A stretch of DNA of 48,784 nt. Source: Entamoeba histolytica HM-1:IMSS (taxonomy: Eukaryota; Evosea; Mastigamoebida; Endamoebidae). The first letter of the stretch is position 1. Every line of letters starts with the position of its first letter. Location of the stretch: contig NW_001914976.1 of the NCBI RefSeq assembly GCF_000208925.1, positions 1 through 48,784 on the forward strand, written 5' to 3'. A program made the position numbers and the translations under genes. The notes under the pieces were generated by a model. It worked only from the letters and a program-made list of their open reading frames with translations, was not told where the DNA came from and did not search any database. This document shows positions 42,501 through 48,784 of the stretch, piece by piece.

Positions 42501-42552
42501 TCAAGAACCTTCAAACGAACAAGAATTAACAACCCAAGAAAAAAATAATTAA
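39535..42552 (+). CDS. Chromodomain SNF2-family protein with degenerate ATPase motifs (CHD-like)
   Basis: A 1005-residue nuclear-type protein. A basic/acidic N-terminus leads to chromodomain 1 (about 96-170, YLVKWQNFSIVESTWI) and chromodomain 2 (about 185-260, MYRVKWLGKE). A SNF2-like ATPase core follows: N-lobe about 266-430 (LNEYQQKTIDEI), C-lobe about 510-640 (SQGVDLSGSDYVVLLDSD, then GTIDETI). The layout is that of CHD1-type remodellers, but the active site is altered. Walker A reads GGFGKRT (293-299) in place of GLGKT, the DEAH box reads DIQE (396-399), and the motif VI region reads KMRVGTT in place of AHRIGQ. The C-terminal 350 residues are charged and helical. It probably binds methylated histones as a non-remodelling scaffold, or has lost robust ATPase activity. 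Confidence 0.8.
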   Translation: MDRIEKLIIDTRTVEKDGTKYEYIILKKTLHPKDEQTEHLIEKFIMNDEDNTKQVKESNKTTETPKPKTIKKERRNKTQKKKTERNENEEESSTQIQRVLTKYVPGSSVVSLQKTFKYFVPSKELFFKNYPEQPMYLVKWQNFSIVESTWILESEVTKKIDKRGLIEKFNKRWTLPQTDSVVKTEHILKEVFPLTEESVPANDLVPEKIILELPQKDENGLPILMYRVKWLGKELFLSDELSSFFEKERNKSLLQRWRFEREPFPLELNEYQQKTIDEIKKCIDENNDIIISGGFGKRTSVLAFISEQMCQSENGVSCLIMCTEKRMDYYKNQLPYLFPGVPLTFIDHFPRDENVKSVIDMELYDENSNIKPQIVVFSCKSFIFKRTAHFKYGIIDIQEPNHVSIKSTRISLCDRVIGITDDEKVYNKIKFLMKIKGKGDIKIIEIPQYEEPKISSIFVLIKMQQKQTAAYLQTEEEVKGCEDVSIEDMRRVLLFPSISSYSIGIKGVKMTHVQKIVNFLVEVKKKVAILSPIPQLLEALKPLIKCELIGWDNEISQSKRMCEEFNKNESTKILVDTNCNSQGVDLSGSDYVVLLDSDYTEDKIEEIKQKMRVGTTKNVKVLYFVITGTIDETIAVASRASSIITKEQYFSILSTTMITVDQLINEIISTTEKTKIIKLGTEEEIKEFNEAKEKEMKSIEERKNKENKTKKVERKKRRVDDIDIKDTNKEERKRRIETFLNEVKVKKLNELKEENVSFVLDEETKQLMKKIQEKLKEKFDDNETDKISKTIICYLLRFGMKIDEENMIIFNKYTIDVELYSEQIIKELTMSDVSEKIKTNDLIYRKIFEIVINMQNKMEEIYEEDKQNPWDSTCDLILLEEIKRIGLECPKVWIKNPVLQNSMIKFGIKTEQEQIAFVESRYKSLIGLIEKKVSMDNESNEEYQEKRDIKECQINSTMEQSTSFNNTSEPYQIQKKIEEETEVIPVSNNQEPSNEQELTTQEKNN

Positions 42553-42618
42553 ACTCCTTTTTAATTATAATAAAATATTCTTTAATAAAAAAATATATCA
42601 AACAAAAATTAACAGCAA

Positions 42619-43149
42619 TTAATATCCATCATTTGCAGGATTTTTTTGAATCAATGAAGGTGTTTCAAATCGTCCTTCATAATTTTTAATTGAAGGTACA
42701 TTGATACTAAATCCTTTTAAAGCAGCTTTTTGAATAGCCCGTTTATGTTTGTATAAATAACCATTAGGTCCATTATATTCACCATTGTAATAGTCACAAA
42801 TTTTATTTATTGGATCTGTTGAAGGTTTATCACGAATTGGAGTATGATTAATTTTTAAATAATTAAATGGAGAAGATTTTCTTGTTTTAAGATACATAGC
42901 TAACCTATTTATTCTTTGTTGTTCAACATTAAATACATGTTTTAAGTATAAAGGATATGGATCACCTTTTAAAGCACCTTCAGACAAAGTGTTCATTAAT
43001 TGTTTATTTTGTTTAATTTGAGAATCAATTTGGTTATTATAACCATTAAGTAACTGCTTAACTAATCGTCTTCTTTCTGGTAAAATTGAACCAATAGAAA
43101 AAGAAATAAAAAGAAATAAAGGAATTAGACTTTTCATCTGATTTAACAT
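42619..43149 (-). CDS. Small secreted protein, 176 aa (paralogue of next gene)
   Basis: The start at 43149 is chosen over an upstream in-frame ATG (43200) because an initiator-like AAAAAAATTCAT ends just before it and it exposes a clean signal peptide (MKSLIPLFLFISFSIGS after MLNQ). The mature protein is basic, with Gln/Asn/Lys-rich helices, and ends in a region with YNGEYNGPNGYLYKHKRA. Its tandem neighbour has the matching LNGNFFGRNGYNYEHTRK, so the two are a diverged pair. No enzyme motif is present. It may be a secretory-vesicle or surface-associated protein. Confidence 0.7.
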   Translation of the reverse strand: MLNQMKSLIPLFLFISFSIGSILPERRRLVKQLLNGYNNQIDSQIKQNKQLMNTLSEGALKGDPYPLYLKHVFNVEQQRINRLAMYLKTRKSSPFNYLKINHTPIRDKPSTDPINKICDYYNGEYNGPNGYLYKHKRAIQKAALKGFSINVPSIKNYEGRFETPSLIQKNPANDGY

Positions 43150-43215
43150 AATATGAATTTTTTTAGTTTTAATAAAAAAATTAAATAAAAAATAAGTCAA
43201 ATTAAGACAATTTAT

Positions 43216-43722
43216 TTAAAACCACATATCTCCTTCCTTATTTTTAAAAAATCCTGGAAGTTGACCAAAATTCTTTTTATCTTCTGGAGATGATGTGTAA
43301 TACATTACTGAACTTTTGCTATAACTTCTCATATTTCCTTTATTAACCTTTCGTGTATGCTCATAGTTATATCCATTTCTACCAAAGAAATTACCATTAA
43401 GTTCATCACTAACATGTCCAACTTTTTTCATACTTTTTTTAATAGGCTTAGAATATATTGATTGTACTCTTACTGGATGTTTTTGCTTATTATGTCTACC
43501 CTTTTCTTTAGTAACTTTCATCATTTTATTAAAATATGAAGCATAAGATTTTTGACCAGGTTGTTGTTGAATAAGAGCAGTAGAAGATGGTTGTTCTTCA
43601 TCAGCAATGGCATCAACTTGTCTTTTTTGTTCCCCTTTCAACTCATCGATAATTTCTTCTTGTTCAGGAGTAATAGCATAAATATTTAAAACAATAAACA
43701 GAAGTAAAATAAATGTTTTCAT
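43216..43722 (-). CDS. Small secreted protein, 168 aa (paralogue of previous gene)
   Basis: Signal peptide MKTFILLLFIVLNIYA at the N-terminus, then an acidic/Gln-rich pro-like part (about 17-60) and a strongly basic Lys/Tyr/Ser-rich mature region. The C-terminal NG-x(F/Y)-x-G-x-NGY-x-Y-x-H-x-R motif (about 109-124) is shared with the adjacent gene, which lies head-to-tail 66 bases beyond its stop. Possible dibasic or Lys-rich cleavage sites suggest processing, which is inference. Function unknown; product is secreted or vesicular. Confidence 0.75.
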   Translation of the reverse strand: MKTFILLLFIVLNIYAITPEQEEIIDELKGEQKRQVDAIADEEQPSSTALIQQQPGQKSYASYFNKMMKVTKEKGRHNKQKHPVRVQSIYSKPIKKSMKKVGHVSDELNGNFFGRNGYNYEHTRKVNKGNMRSYSKSSVMYYTSSPEDKKNFGQLPGFFKNKEGDMWF

Positions 43723-43853
43723 TGTAAATAATAAAATAAAGTTTTTAGATACAGCAAATTAAGACAATTGTTCTGATGACGTGTTTCATACATTTTGATG
43801 AGTTTTGTAATATACTAAAAATAAAAACTAATAACATAAAAAATTCACTTTTA

Positions 43854-44396
43854 TTAAGCTCCTTTAGTTCTAGAAACTCCAACAGTTCTTCCTCTTCTTC
43901 CAGTAGTCTTAGTATGTTGACCTCTAACTCTCAATCCCCAATAATGTCTAAGACCTCTATGTGCTCTCATTTTCTTAAGAGCTTCAATATCTTCTCTAAG
44001 TCTAGTTTCAACAGCATTAGCAATAAGTTGAGAATCTTTACCATCTTTATTATCTTTTTGTCTGTTCAAGAACCAAACTGGAATTTTATAGTTAAGTGGG
44101 TTGTTAAGAATATCAACAATCTTTTCAATTTCTGCTGGTGTCATAAGACCAGCTCTCTTATTGACATCAATACCAGCTCTTTTACAAACAAGGTATGCAT
44201 ATCTTCTTCCACATCCCTTAATACCAGTGAGAGCATATGGAACTTTTCTACGACCATCAAGATTGGTGTTACAAACACGGAGCATGTGTTGGAATTCTGA
44301 TTCTGAAGTAACAGTAGCCTATTAAATAAATACCATAAACTAAATACTACAACAAAAAGATAAGAGAAAATACAAAAGAAGAAAGAAACAAACCAT
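43854..44396 (-). CDS. RPS18: 40S ribosomal protein S18 (uS13), start codon alone in exon 1
   Basis: Minus-strand join of 44394-44396 and 43854-44318, 155 residues. Exon 2 in frame from 44318 supplies [19 protein letters not shown], matching the family N-terminus (PEKFQHILRVLNTN). Just 75 bases upstream, ATG is followed directly by GTTTGTTT, and the intron ends AATAG before exon 2. The body is unmistakable: [59 protein letters not shown] and the final [10 protein letters not shown]. It sits at the head of the 40S subunit next to S15/uS19. The first exon contributes only the initiator Met. Confidence 0.93.
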
Positions 44397-44552
44397 TTGA
44401 GCTCTCCTTTACAAATTTCAAGTTCAAAGGGTTTATCTTTTTCCTTTTCATTTCTTCAAAAAAACGAAAAAATATAACTTTTTATTATTAAATCTAAACT
44501 ATAAAAAAGAAGTTAAATAAATTATATTAAATAATAAAATTAAATTAAGATA

Positions 44553-44576
44553 TATTTAAACCCTAGAATATTTAAA
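44553..44576 (+). promoter_or_regulatory. Paired TATTTAAA elements upstream of the snoRNAs
   Basis: TATTTAAA occurs at 44553-44560 and 44569-44576, the second ending 26 bases before the first snoRNA stem. This spacing fits an Entamoeba TATA element placed about 30 bases upstream of a transcription start, so the snoRNA pair may have its own polymerase II promoter. Confidence 0.5.
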
Positions 44577-44602
44577 TGAATATCTACGTTTATTATTATT
44601 AT

Positions 44603-44687
44603 GTCACTGTGATGAAGCTTTTTATCCAATCCTCTGAATATCGTTGATATTTATCTATGTGGATATTAATGTTGACTTCTGAGTGAC
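44603..44687 (+). ncRNA. C/D-box snoRNA candidate (target unknown)
   Basis: 85 nt with a complete C/D architecture. The terminal stem GTCAC/GTGAC (44603-44607 and 44683-44687) encloses C box GTGATGA (44609-44615), D' CTGA (44634-44637), a hairpin AATATC-GTT-GATATT spanning a weak C' box, and D box CTGA (44679-44682). Possible guide segments precede D' (TTTTATCCAATCCT) and D (TATTAATGTTGACTT). No rRNA target could be assigned without the Entamoeba rRNA sequence. It lies 34 bases before the U24-like snoRNA, so both may be processed from one transcript. Confidence 0.6.
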
Positions 44688-44721
44688 TATTCTTTAAAAT
44701 ACAATATTTTATTGAATATTA

Positions 44722-44798
44722 ATTTACCCAATGATGGAAAATATTTGGTCTGATTTATCTTTTGATGATTTATTTCACCAAGATCTCTGAGGGTAAAT
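44722..44798 (+). ncRNA. U24 C/D-box snoRNA homologue (SNORD24/snR24)
   Basis: 77 nt. The terminal stem ATTTACCC/GGGTAAAT is a perfect 8 bp. Boxes are C ATGATGG (44731-44737), D' CTGA (44750-44753), C' TGATGA (44763-44768) and D CTGA (44787-44790). The guide before D, CACCAAGATCT, is complementary to the conserved 25S/28S rRNA segment AGATCTTGGTG, and the guide before D' (AATATTTG) to the nearby CAAATATT. These are the same two guides as in human and yeast U24, which direct methylation around yeast 25S positions 1437 and 1449-1450. The rule of five places the D-guided methylation on the C of AGATC. The D' guide ends GGT rather than CTAT, so it may be shifted. Confidence 0.85.
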
Positions 44799-45126
44799 AA
44801 ATATTCCATATTTTTCTTTTTTCTTTCTTTTCTTTTTATTTTGAGTTTTTTTATTTCTGTCAATTTTTTAAATAATTCTTTTTTCTTTCTTTTTAAAAAA
44901 ATAATGTTTTATTAATTTTTTTTTGTTTTTTATTAATATAAAATTATTAAAAAAATATATAATATCATTTTTTTAATATAAGAATATTGTTTATTATAAT
45001 TTATTTGAAAAAATTTTTTTATTCAATTCATTTTAAATGTTAATATTAATATATTTTTTTTTTGATATTAATGGCAAAAATTTTATAAATATAAAAAAAG
45101 AAACTCAAAAATAAAGAAGAAAGAAG
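44799..45126. other. T-rich intergenic DNA before SAR1
   Basis: Long T tracts follow the U24-like snoRNA (about 44810-44890), then A/T-only sequence up to the SAR1 start. No gene. The T tracts could serve as termination or processing signals for the snoRNA transcript, which is inference. Confidence 0.4.
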
Positions 45127-45699
45127 ATGTGGATATGGGAATGGTTTTGGAATTTATTAGCTGATTTAGGATTAGCATATAAAACGGGGAAGATGTTATT
45201 TTTAGGATTAGATAATGCAGGGAAAACGACATTATTACATTTATTAAAAGATGGGAAAGTGTCACAACATATTCCAACACAACAACCAACAATGGAAGAG
45301 TTAGTGATGGGGAATATCAAGTTTAATACATATGATTTAGGAGGACATACACCAGCAAGAAAAGTATGGAAAACATATTGTACAGAAGTCGATGCGGTGA
45401 TATATATTGTTGATTGTGCTGCACCAGAAAGATTTGGAGAGTCTAAGAAAGAATTAGATTCATTATTGAATGATGAAATGTTACAAAACACACCATTTTT
45501 GATATTAGGAAATAAAATTGATATTCCAGGAGCAGTTTCCGAAGCACAATTAAGAGAAGCTATGGGATTAACACATACCACAGGAAAAGGAAATGTTACA
45601 TGTGAAGGAATTAGACCAATTGAAGTTTTTATGAGTTCAATAGTTAATCGACAAGGATATCCAGAAGGATTTAAATGGATTTCACAATACATGAAATAA
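45127..45699 (+). CDS. SAR1: SAR1 GTPase of COPII vesicle formation
   Basis: A 190-residue small GTPase that recruits Sec23/24 at ER exit sites. The amphipathic N-terminus [11 protein letters not shown] is the membrane-inserting helix and is unusually Trp-rich. GLDNAGKTT (27-35) is the P loop; [10 protein letters not shown] (50-59) is switch I with Thr51; DLGGH (70-74) is switch II, with His in place of Gln as in Sar1; NKID (129-132) is the base-binding motif. The C-terminus ([15 protein letters not shown]) is the typical Sar1 ending. All catalytic residues are present. There is no Gly2 myristoylation site, as expected for Sar1 and unlike Arf. Confidence 0.95.
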   Translation: MWIWEWFWNLLADLGLAYKTGKMLFLGLDNAGKTTLLHLLKDGKVSQHIPTQQPTMEELVMGNIKFNTYDLGGHTPARKVWKTYCTEVDAVIYIVDCAAPERFGESKKELDSLLNDEMLQNTPFLILGNKIDIPGAVSEAQLREAMGLTHTTGKGNVTCEGIRPIEVFMSSIVNRQGYPEGFKWISQYMK

Positions 45700-45740
45700 T
45701 TTACTCTTTTTTTTTCTATTCAACTTCATTCTCATTTTCA

Positions 45741-45774
45741 TGTTTTTTATTCCTTTCTGTTTTTTATTCCTTTC
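45741..45774. repeat. 17-bp tandem duplication in the SAR1 3' flank
   Basis: TGTTTTTTATTCCTTTC occurs twice head-to-tail (45741-45757 and 45758-45774), followed by a partial third copy TGTTTTT. It lies 42 bases beyond the SAR1 stop codon, probably in the 3' end region of the mRNA. Confidence 0.8.
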
Positions 45775-45995
45775 TGTTTTTCAAATGTTTTATATTAAAA
45801 GAGAATAAACAAGAAATAATAAAACAAAAGAAAGATAATTAAGAAAAAGAAACACTTTTCATTAAACATTAAATCAATTGTGGATATGTCAATTCTTTGT
45901 TCTTCTTTTATATCAAAAAAGAATAAAAAGAAAAAAAAAGAAAGAAAAAAAAATATAAATAGGAGTTTTTAAGATAAAACTTAGAATATTGAATA

Positions 45996-46186
45996 ATGAG
46001 CAAAGAAGATGAAGTTTATGGTTTGTTTATTTAATACCAATTTCACATTGTTACTCATAAATAGAATATTCAACAGAAATGAAAATCGGAGGAATGATGG
46101 TTTTTGGAAGTGTGTTCATTGTAGGGCTTATTTTATTAATTGTTTATGTTAAATTATACAAGTCTTTCCATTCTCCTAAAAATTAA
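45996..46186 (+). CDS. 48-aa single-TM membrane protein (spliced)
   Basis: Join of 45996-46020 and 46065-46186. The 44-nt intron is a textbook Entamoeba intron (GTTTGTTT ... AAATAG), and splicing gives an uninterrupted frame to TAA 46184-46186. The protein has an acidic cytosol-type N-terminus (MSKEDEVYEYSTEMKIGG), one membrane helix (about 19-38) and a short basic tail (KLYKSFHSPKN). A TATAAATA element at 45953 supports transcription. In size and shape it resembles small ER accessory subunits (for example of the translocon or oligosaccharyltransferase), but no family motif is present. Neither exon alone would be noticed. Confidence 0.65.
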
Positions 46187-46617
46187 TTCTTTTCTTTTCT
46201 TCTTTTCTTTTATTTATTTTTGAAGGTATAAGACTTAAAAAGTATGTTATTATAAAACTTTCAAATTGTATTAACAGATTATAATAAAAAGAGGGTAAAT
46301 CTATATAACTAACATTTAAATAATAGAAGAACGTGCTGAGAAAAGGTGTTGTTTTTGTAATAACAATAAACTAACCTTTTTCATAGGAATTACCAACAAC
46401 CATCCAAGTGCAAATCATAAGAATAATGATTTTAATTATTTCTTTTAGTTTCATTATTATCATACATATTTTATTATAAATTTTATTAAAAATTATACAT
46501 ACTACCCAAAAAGAAGTAGGCGTCATAATATAATAGAAGGTAAGGTATAATAAAAATAATGAAGAGAAAAACAAAAAATTAAATTGGTGTTTACATTCTG
46601 ATAAAAATCATTGTTCA
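46187..46617. other. Intergenic DNA
   Basis: No supported gene or RNA. A pyrimidine-rich tract follows the 48-residue gene. From 46.4 kb the sequence merges with the retroelement fossil. Confidence 0.4.
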
Positions 46618-48420
46618 TATGAGAATTTCTTCTCATCTTATCTTCTATTTCTATTCTTCATCATTTCGTTTTTTCTATGTTATTATTGTTATCAGTATAA
46701 TCTCACATTATCTCATAATGTTTTTCATGTTCTTCAACACTACTTTTATAATAACCACCATAGTATTTAGATTCATTTTCCATTATACGATTTTAATTGA
46801 GTCTGTATTAACTAATCCATTTATTGTAATTATAATTATTATAGTTAGTACTATGTTCATTCTTTTAACTTTTCTGATATATTTTAGTAGTTTAGAATAT
46901 ATATTTACATTCTTATCTCATTCTATTGTCATAACAATTATAATTGCATTTTTTTTTTCTTTAAGTCTCTCACATAACTATTAATTCTTTTATGAATATT
47001 ATCTTCTTGTTTCATTACAACTTTTTAACTCGCTCTAATGATGCAGTTTCTTTTCTATACTCTTTTTTTGATTCATTTATTACCACTAACATCATCTTAT
47101 TCTTTTTCTCTCTTATTATTTGTAGTGTTTCATCACATAAAATTCATATTTGATCTTCATTTCTCTCCAGATACATTTCAATACTCTATTGTGTTTATAC
47201 GTACGTTTTTTTCTTTATAATAATGCAGTTCAATAATATAGTATCATTTGTTGCTTTTTTTTTCTTGCATATTAGATATATTGTATATGTAATGTCATGT
47301 TAAATAGCTGGTTTTCAAACACTAATGTTTGATACTTTCCATTGAGTATATTCTTTCCTCTCTCCATTATTTTGTTAAAATATATTGCATGACTTTCTCT
47401 GATCTGTCATTTTGCTTTCAAATTCATTCATTATTTCATTACATATTTTCATCTTCATTCATTTGTATAATGAGTTTAGAATATTTCTTTCATATAGCTA
47501 TTGTCTTTAGTTTGTCTTGTTTCAATTTCTATTCTTCGTAAAAAGTCATATTCTCATCCATTTATTCTTCAATACTTTTCATTACATTCTTAATGTATCT
47601 TACATTCTTATTCCTTGTAGAATGAAATACTCCTAACTATTTTTATTGATGTTCTTCATATACTAATGATACATTCTTCATACTCTGTTGTATTTCTATG
47701 TTTCATTTCTTAACTATTCAACATTTGTTGATATTCACTTCCATTTTAATAGCTTTAAGAGTTTTAAGTATTTTGTGATATGCTTTTCACATTCCTTCAT
47801 TTATTTCACTTGTTACTTTCATTCTTTTTTCATTAATACCATCCAATACATTTGATATTATTTTCATTTGTAATATGAATAGTAGCGATAAGAGTTAATA
47901 TCATTGAAATATTCAACATTTCAATTGAACTTCTCCTATTTCTTATTTGTATTTACATCAAATTCATCTTTTGAATATACTTTTTATCATTTCTGTTATT
48001 ACAAATTTTGTTTGAAGTGTTTTAATGCTATTTTATCTATTTCTTATTTACTGATTCATATACTTTCTTAATAATGTTGAATGAGTATAAATATCTTGTT
48101 TTAGTTGCTTCTCATGTGTTTCTTTCAATTAAATTCCATACGCTTCATTCTTTATCTTCAATGCTTCCTCTTTTAACTCAATAATGGATTATGTTTAATT
48201 GATATTTTGTTTCATTCTTCATGTGTTGTTTTTCTATATTATTCTTGATGATTGGTGTGAACATTTTCATAATTACATTCAAACAAGTGATTTATCAATA
48301 CTTCTTTTCTTTGTTCGTATCATTTCCTTTTATATTAATATCATCATCAAAATACTTTATTATTATTTCTTTTTTTTGATCATTTCTTGTATTTCGGGCA
48401 CGAAAATTAGTAAAGAAAAA
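46618..48420 (-). mobile_element. Ancient LINE fossil (endonuclease region recognisable)
   Basis: The plus strand is pyrimidine-rich throughout, and the minus strand carries many broken sense stretches. Two match the endonuclease region of R4/R2-type LINEs. One is a KHNRVLKCIWREMKIKYEF segment (minus strand, about 47205-47118), with the HN-x-V-L spacing seen after the CCHC motif. The other is KLLKYIRKVKRMN then II-rich strand then INGLVNTDSIKIV (about 46905-46790), which parallels the IPVVISINGLINK segment of the fragment at 37.4-37.9 kb. Upstream pieces at 48.2-47.5 kb (for example ELKEEALKIKNEAYGI) are Lys/Glu-rich and broken by stops and shifts. Far older than the 37.4 kb copy. Boundaries uncertain. 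Confidence 0.5.
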
Positions 48421-48784
48421 TGCATCTAAATAATTTACAAAAAAGAAAAAAGATGCAAAAAAATTTGCATCCATAGAATATTCCATTTATTATATTTTGC
48501 TCCTAAAATAAATAAAAAGTATGATAAATACAGAATATGTAAATATTTATGTTTATATTTTATTATCAATTGTATTCATTTTGTATGAAATAATAATGAA
48601 ATAGATGATTTGATGAATCGTATTTATTTTTATTCTTTTTATTCTTTTCTTTATATGTTATTTATCTATCGTATTTTTATATATTTATTTTTATATATTT
48701 ATTTCTCTGTTTATATTATTTATATCATTGTATTCTTCTTATTATCTATATATTATTATATTATTCTTATTTTATTATTTTTAT
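48421..48784. other. Low-complexity A/T sequence with a short hairpin
   Basis: GATGCAAA-AAAA-TTTGCATC (48452-48471) is a perfect 8-bp hairpin; a further copy of ATGCATC lies at 48420. The remaining bases to the window end are TATTTTTATATATTT-type simple sequence with no gene. Confidence 0.5.

Noticed and set aside
43150..43200. Upstream ATG of the 176-residue secreted protein
   Set aside because: Using it buries the signal peptide behind 17 residues, and an initiator-like AAAAAAATTCAT lies between the two ATGs.
44603..44687. Identification of the first snoRNA as U14
   Set aside because: The terminal boxes look alike (TCACTGTGATGA...CTGAGTGA), but the U14 18S guide segments are absent.
46619..47541. 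Plus-strand hydrophobic frames resembling multi-TM proteins
   Set aside because: They are the reverse of a decayed LINE coding strand; the apparent TM segments come from pyrimidine-rich sequence.
1..48784. tRNA arrays, rRNA or CRISPR arrays
   Set aside because: No clover-leaf consensus (GGTTCRANNCC arm with matching stems), no rRNA core sequence and no spaced direct repeats were seen.

Overview
The window is nuclear DNA from an Entamoeba species. Four things point there. The DNA is extremely A+T-rich. Genes are compact and almost intron-free; the introns that exist are very short (44-75 nt) and all begin GTTTGT and end TAG. Core promoters match the Entamoeba pattern (TATTTAAA, a GAAC element, an AAAAATTCA-like initiator). 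Fragments of R4-like (restriction-endonuclease-type) LINEs resembling the EhLINE/EhRLE family are present. The histolytica/dispar group is likely, but the species cannot be settled from the sequence alone.

Layout. 1-8.3 kb: the end of a Lys-rich protein, two unknown genes, RAD51, a PIGW/GWT1 GPI-inositol acyltransferase, a PP2A/PP6-type phosphatase and a signal peptide peptidase. 8.3-16.5 kb: a gene-poor block with a decayed 3 kb LINE on the minus strand, a two-repeat beta-rich protein beside it, a TLDc-domain gene and fossil coding DNA. 16.5-26 kb: DDB1, then two tandem paralogues built of a PH-like domain, a RhoGAP domain, a propeller-like region and a C-terminal zinc finger; the first copy has lost its catalytic residues. 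27-35 kb: a small unknown gene, a spliced four-TM protein, a PX-PH-GRAM-myotubularin phosphatase, a spliced unknown gene divergent from a PH-domain gene, and a repeat-bearing nuclear-type protein. 36-38 kb: NIP7 followed by a 5'-truncated LINE endonuclease fragment. 38-46.2 kb: an LCAT/PLA2G15-like secreted lipase, a chromodomain SNF2-like protein with broken ATPase motifs, two tandem small secreted paralogues, RPS18, a pair of C/D-box snoRNAs (one recognisable as U24), SAR1 and a 48-residue spliced membrane protein. 46.6-48.4 kb: a very old LINE fossil on the minus strand, then simple A/T sequence.

The genes do not form a pathway. Themes that recur are ribosome biogenesis (NIP7, RPS18, U24 snoRNA), membrane and Rho/phosphoinositide signalling (the RhoGAP pair, myotubularin, PH protein, SAR1), the secretory pathway (SAR1, signal peptide peptidase, PIGW, secreted proteins) and genome maintenance (RAD51, DDB1, CHD-like protein). 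Six genes were rebuilt here by joining exons across GTTTGT...TAG introns. The two snoRNAs, the 48-residue gene and the fossil elements are the least obvious contents.
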